Below, one piece after another: positions 60,839 through 64,000 of a stretch of DNA of 64,000 nt (positions within the stretch are counted from its first letter, which is position 1; the number at the start of each line of letters is the position of its first letter). The DNA comes from DASXVU01 sp963732855. GTDB lineage: Archaea > Thermoplasmatota > Thermoplasmata > Methanomassiliicoccales > UBA472. The position numbers and the translations under genes are program-made. The stretch covers positions 62,001-126,000 of the forward strand of contig CAVTBB010000003.1 in assembly GCA_963732855.1 (NCBI GenBank), written 5' to 3'. The notes under the pieces are model-generated. The model ran no database searches. It saw only the letters and a program-made list of their open reading frames with translations, and had not been told where the DNA came from.

Positions 60839-63082
60839 CTAACTGGGTGGCGAGAGCATCAACCTGAGCTCGAAGATCGCCCCATGGGGATTGTTGTCCT
60901 TCACGACGACGGAGCCGCCGTATCTCTCCATCGTCTTCTTAACTATATACAGCCCGAAACCGGTATTTCCCGATTCCCCGAACTTGAATCCTTCATCGAA
61001 TATCCGTTCCTTAATATCCTCGGGGACACCCGTTCCATGATCGGCCACCCTTATTATGCATTGTCCCGCCTCCGTCCCGACATCGATGTCCACAACCTCG
61101 GAGTGACCGTGCATGAAGGCGTTGCCGACCAGATTGTCCAGGACGGAGGAGAGGGTCTCGTCGGCCATGGCAGTGGCCTCACCGTTCACTTTGATCGTGA
61201 TGTTCTGTCCAATCCTTTTCGCCACCACCCTGTCGATCATGTCTCTGACCCTGACCAACCTCAATTTGGTCGGTTCCCGCAAGCGTTCCAGGTCGGAGAT
61301 GTCGTGGATCAGGTCAACGCTCTTGGTCAGGGAATGGGCGGCAGCCTCGAGGAAGCGATCCTCACGCTTCTTCTCATACAATTGTATCGATCCGAGGGCG
61401 ACGCTCAGATCGTTCATGATGTCATGCCGCATGATACGATTGAGCAGCAATAGAGAGTTGTTTAGGTCTTCCATTCGATTGTTCAGGGATACCCGCTCGG
61501 TAATATCTACGCCGATGCCGATCATGACCAGCCTATCCCCGCTTTCCACCACAGTATTGTGCCACCATATGAGTGGGCTTGCGATCCTGCCCGGCAGGAC
61601 CTTGATCCTCTCCAGAGATGCTTTGCTCTTGGCACTCCCTTCCAGCCATTCCCTACTGGTTTCCGAGTCCATCTCCGTGTCGAAGAGGGCAAAGTAGTTC
61701 CTTCCCAAGACCTCCTCCCTCGTGAAGCCTGTCGACTGCTCCGCTTTGCGATTGAAAATTGTTATCGTGCCTTCCATGTCCATCCCAATTATCAATGTCT
61801 CGGCGAAGTCTATGATGGCGTCGACGAAGTGCTTTTCCGACTCCAGCTGTTTGAAGGCCATCATCTTGTCCGTAGTATCTAAGAAGGACAGCAACATCCG
61901 GCGGTGGCCGTTGATCTGGCTCTGCAAACTGCCCCATCTGAGCATGACCGACCGTTCCTTCCCGTCGAGAGTCCTGACCACGCACTCACCCGACGTTCCG
62001 GAATTTCCCACCAGCATCGACCCGATCATGGCGGAGATAGTCGGCAGGGAATCGTCCGGGAATATCAGATTCCTCCCCTGATATAGCTCATCCCTGCTGC
62101 TTGCATGGAACAGGTCCAGACATTCATGGTTGACATCGATGAAACGCAGCTTGTCCATGAATTTCGTCACAATGATGGGATCACTTGCGATCGCCTCTTG
62201 GATGCTGGCGCATGTCTCCCTTTCGGTATCCCGTGCAAATGCCAATGCCTCAAAAGCCTCTACCTCCCACATGGCAACGTGGGCGTTCTCGAAGAGGCTC
62301 CTATACTGCCAAAGGCTCTCTCCAAGGGCCTTGTCGGCTTCCACCAGGGGAGTTATGTCCCGGGCGATGCATTGGACTAACGCCGGTACGCCGTCCACTA
62401 TCACCAACCTCGCTTTTACCCTCAGGAGATGGAGTTCACCATCCTTTGCCATTACTTCGATGGAATAGGATTGCTCTACCGATCCTCCGGTGAATATGGT
62501 GTGGATAATCTCTGAGACCGCTTCTCTGTAGCCGGCCGTGACGAACGATGATATCTTCGCCCCGATGAACTCATCTTCCTTGAAGCCCAGACCTCGAACG
62601 GCCCGGTTGACCGAGACTATGGTCCCGGACCTATCGACAGTGAAGACCATTTCAGTGATGGTCTCCATCAAAGCGTTATGTTCCTTCCTTACTCGGTCTA
62701 GTTCTAGCTGCTTCTTCCCTAGGTCATCCACCTTGCGAAGGGTCAGAATCATTCTCTCGCTATTCCCATCGATGAATGACCGGGCCTCGACCAAGTAGGG
62801 CATGACCGCCCCCTCGCTTCTAACTTGGACCACCACAGACCCCTCACCTTTCGATATTAGGTCATCTAGGTTCTCGATCGCGCCTATCGGTAATGATGAG
62901 AATATTTCTGTCTTCGTCGCCTTGCCCTCCATGTCCCCGATTGGAACCCCTAACAGCTCGCGGGCTTGTTGATTGGCCTCGATTATCCGAAAACCCTTCG
63001 GGTCGATTAGAAGTACTGCAGAATTAAAGGCATCCAGCAATCCTTTTTGGTTCGATCCAGAAACGTTATGATCAGTAAACAT
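60839..63082 (-). CDS. Multi-PAS sensor histidine kinase
   Basis: 747 residues with at least four PAS or PAS-like segments (about 12-120, 130-245, 260-400, 405-520). A His box follows (IMRHDIMND, near residue 545), then the ATPase domain with N box DNLVGNAFMHGH, ADHGTGVP and NTGFGLYIVKKT. No membrane helix is visible, so it should sense a cytoplasmic cue. A cognate receiver is not encoded next to it. The ATG follows GGAAGGAC. Confidence 0.88.
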   Translation of the reverse strand: MFTDHNVSGSNQKGLLDAFNSAVLLIDPKGFRIIEANQQARELLGVPIGDMEGKATKTEIFSSLPIGAIENLDDLISKGEGSVVVQVRSEGAVMPYLVEARSFIDGNSERMILTLRKVDDLGKKQLELDRVRKEHNALMETITEMVFTVDRSGTIVSVNRAVRGLGFKEDEFIGAKISSFVTAGYREAVSEIIHTIFTGGSVEQSYSIEVMAKDGELHLLRVKARLVIVDGVPALVQCIARDITPLVEADKALGESLWQYRSLFENAHVAMWEVEAFEALAFARDTERETCASIQEAIASDPIIVTKFMDKLRFIDVNHECLDLFHASSRDELYQGRNLIFPDDSLPTISAMIGSMLVGNSGTSGECVVRTLDGKERSVMLRWGSLQSQINGHRRMLLSFLDTTDKMMAFKQLESEKHFVDAIIDFAETLIIGMDMEGTITIFNRKAEQSTGFTREEVLGRNYFALFDTEMDSETSREWLEGSAKSKASLERIKVLPGRIASPLIWWHNTVVESGDRLVMIGIGVDITERVSLNNRMEDLNNSLLLLNRIMRHDIMNDLSVALGSIQLYEKKREDRFLEAAAHSLTKSVDLIHDISDLERLREPTKLRLVRVRDMIDRVVAKRIGQNITIKVNGEATAMADETLSSVLDNLVGNAFMHGHSEVVDIDVGTEAGQCIIRVADHGTGVPEDIKERIFDEGFKFGESGNTGFGLYIVKKTMERYGGSVVVKDNNPHGAIFELRLMLSPPS

Positions 63083-63274
63083 CTAGTCCTTCCATGTTTG
63101 TGAAAAATCGATTTATGTGTCTGCGGCCGATTAGAAATCGCCTTATTTATCTCATGCGGACAACAATATCACTATGGTAAATGAGATAATCTTGCGGATC
63201 GAGCCGTTTAGCAGCGGATATCTCTGTCGATAATCATATAAGCGAAATCCATTGTTCGGAAATCTGAGGATATC

Positions 63275-63907
63275 ATGGGCGAACTCGAAAAGACCATAGC
63301 GGTCGTCTTCAAACGCGGCGGCAAGAACGTTATGTCAGAAAGAGAGTTCGTCCTAGCTATTGCGATGAATTTTCGATGGGCCGATTCCAAAGGCGGATTC
63401 AAATTGGATGCCAGCAAGGCCCAACAAGTCATGGATGCGGGGTTGGCCAAAGGATTTCTGACCAAGCAGGAAGGAATGGTGAAGCCCACATTTGACTATC
63501 GCGAGTTTGAAGTGCCGATGAATTACAAGCCGACCGAGGCGATCCTGTCAGAACTGAATTCTGACATAGCGTCTGCGGCCCAAGTAATTCCACCCAAAGC
63601 AAGCGCCCCATTACCTGCGCCATCCGCCCCAGTCACTCTGCTGGTCAAGGACCAGACTGCCGCATCGAGCGTGCAGAAACCAGTACCGGCCAGCACGCCC
63701 GTGCCACAATCTCTATTTGCTCGACTTGTGGATGATATCTCGAAAGCATCCGGCCTGAAACGGAACGATGTCGTCGCGAGGATAAACAAAGTGCAGGAAA
63801 AGTTAGGTACGGAATCGATTGTTGCGGCACTTGCGGTGGCACGGGACAACGGCATCGATATCGCCAAGTACCTCAAGGAAGCGAAGGATGAAATTATGAA
63901 ATCCTAA
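63275..63907 (+). CDS. DUF2240-family protein
   Basis: 210 residues. The N-terminal part (ELEKTIAVVFKRGGKNVMSEREFV..., SKAQQVMDAGLAKGFL, FDYREFEVPMNYKPTEAIL) matches the archaeal DUF2240 family. A Pro/Ala/Ser linker (about 105-145) and a C-terminal helical domain (LKRNDVVARINKVQEKLG) follow. The function is unknown. A CATATA box is near 63235 and GAGGATATC lies directly before the ATG. Confidence 0.75.
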   Translation: MGELEKTIAVVFKRGGKNVMSEREFVLAIAMNFRWADSKGGFKLDASKAQQVMDAGLAKGFLTKQEGMVKPTFDYREFEVPMNYKPTEAILSELNSDIASAAQVIPPKASAPLPAPSAPVTLLVKDQTAASSVQKPVPASTPVPQSLFARLVDDISKASGLKRNDVVARINKVQEKLGTESIVAALAVARDNGIDIAKYLKEAKDEIMKS

Positions 63908-64000
63908 AGGAAGTTACCCGATTTCAGTAGTAATAACCTCTTGCTGGCTCACCCTTATTTTTATTTCTGAGCATACCCGTGTTACAAAAAAGAATAAATA

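Noticed and set aside
1..64000. CRISPR array or prophage
   Set aside because: No regularly spaced repeats, cas genes, integrase or phage structural genes were seen anywhere in the window.

Overview
The window is from an archaeon. It carries a sliding clamp (PCNA), transcription factor S, a thermosome subunit with a GGM-rich tail, an XPD-type helicase, a geranylgeranyl-reductase-family flavoprotein, a TYW2-type tRNA enzyme, form III RuBisCO and archaeal promoters (TATA boxes about 25-35 nt before leaderless starts, or GGAGGTGA-type ribosome sites). The gene set (DUF835, DUF2240 and many REC/PAS histidine kinases, KaiC-like ATPases, HdrBC/HdrD/MvhD-like proteins, a bacterial-type GrpE-DnaK-DnaJ operon) suggests a moderately GC-rich anaerobic Thermoplasmatota, perhaps near Methanomassiliicoccales. 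No rRNA or mcr gene is present, so this placement is an inference.

Layout. 0-7.6 kb: radical SAM protein, UbiA prenyltransferase, secreted Cys-rich peptide, stand-alone CO dehydrogenase CooS, GNAT acetyltransferase and a frameshifted REC-PAS histidine kinase. 7.7-9.45 kb: an insertion sequence with a DDE transposase. 9.5-14.3 kb: ferric-reductase-like flavocytochrome, DUF1847 protein, CDF metal exporter, RibD/DHFR-like reductase and tRNA-Val(CAC). 14.5-20.5 kb: frameshifted XPD-like helicase, three KaiC-like ATPases in a row and a NrdG-like radical SAM activase. 21-25.4 kb: MvhD-like and HdrD-like electron carriers, two zinc-ribbon/TM2 membrane proteins, then HdrC-HdrB. 25.4-34.4 kb: NadC, beta-CASP nuclease, YjbQ, a small possible regulator, TFS, PCNA, an HD phosphohydrolase, split transketolase and transaldolase. 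34.5-41 kb: a MoxR/DUF58/DUF4129 membrane operon, then a geranylgeranyl-reductase-like protein and TYW2. 41-46 kb: DUF362 ferredoxin protein, an unrecognised 507-residue Cys-rich protein, a DUF835 protein and a zinc-ribbon membrane protein. 46.4-52.7 kb: PolX, then ribose-1,5-bisphosphate isomerase, RuBisCO III and AMP phosphorylase (the archaeal AMP pathway), and an RNase-H-fold protein. 52.7-55.3 kb: two MFS transporters. 55.3-60.7 kb: GrpE-DnaK-DnaJ and the thermosome. 60.8-63.9 kb: a multi-PAS histidine kinase and a DUF2240 protein.

How it fits together. The AMP-pathway operon would convert nucleoside monophosphates to 3-phosphoglycerate. Split transketolase and transaldolase would supply pentose phosphates in a cell that may lack the oxidative branch. 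CooS, MvhD and the Hdr-type proteins point to low-potential anaerobic electron metabolism. Four genes (histidine kinase, XPD helicase, DUF58, AMP phosphorylase) are broken by five single-base shifts whose two sides still encode good protein. Consensus errors are the simplest explanation, and any reader should treat these as probably intact genes until checked.
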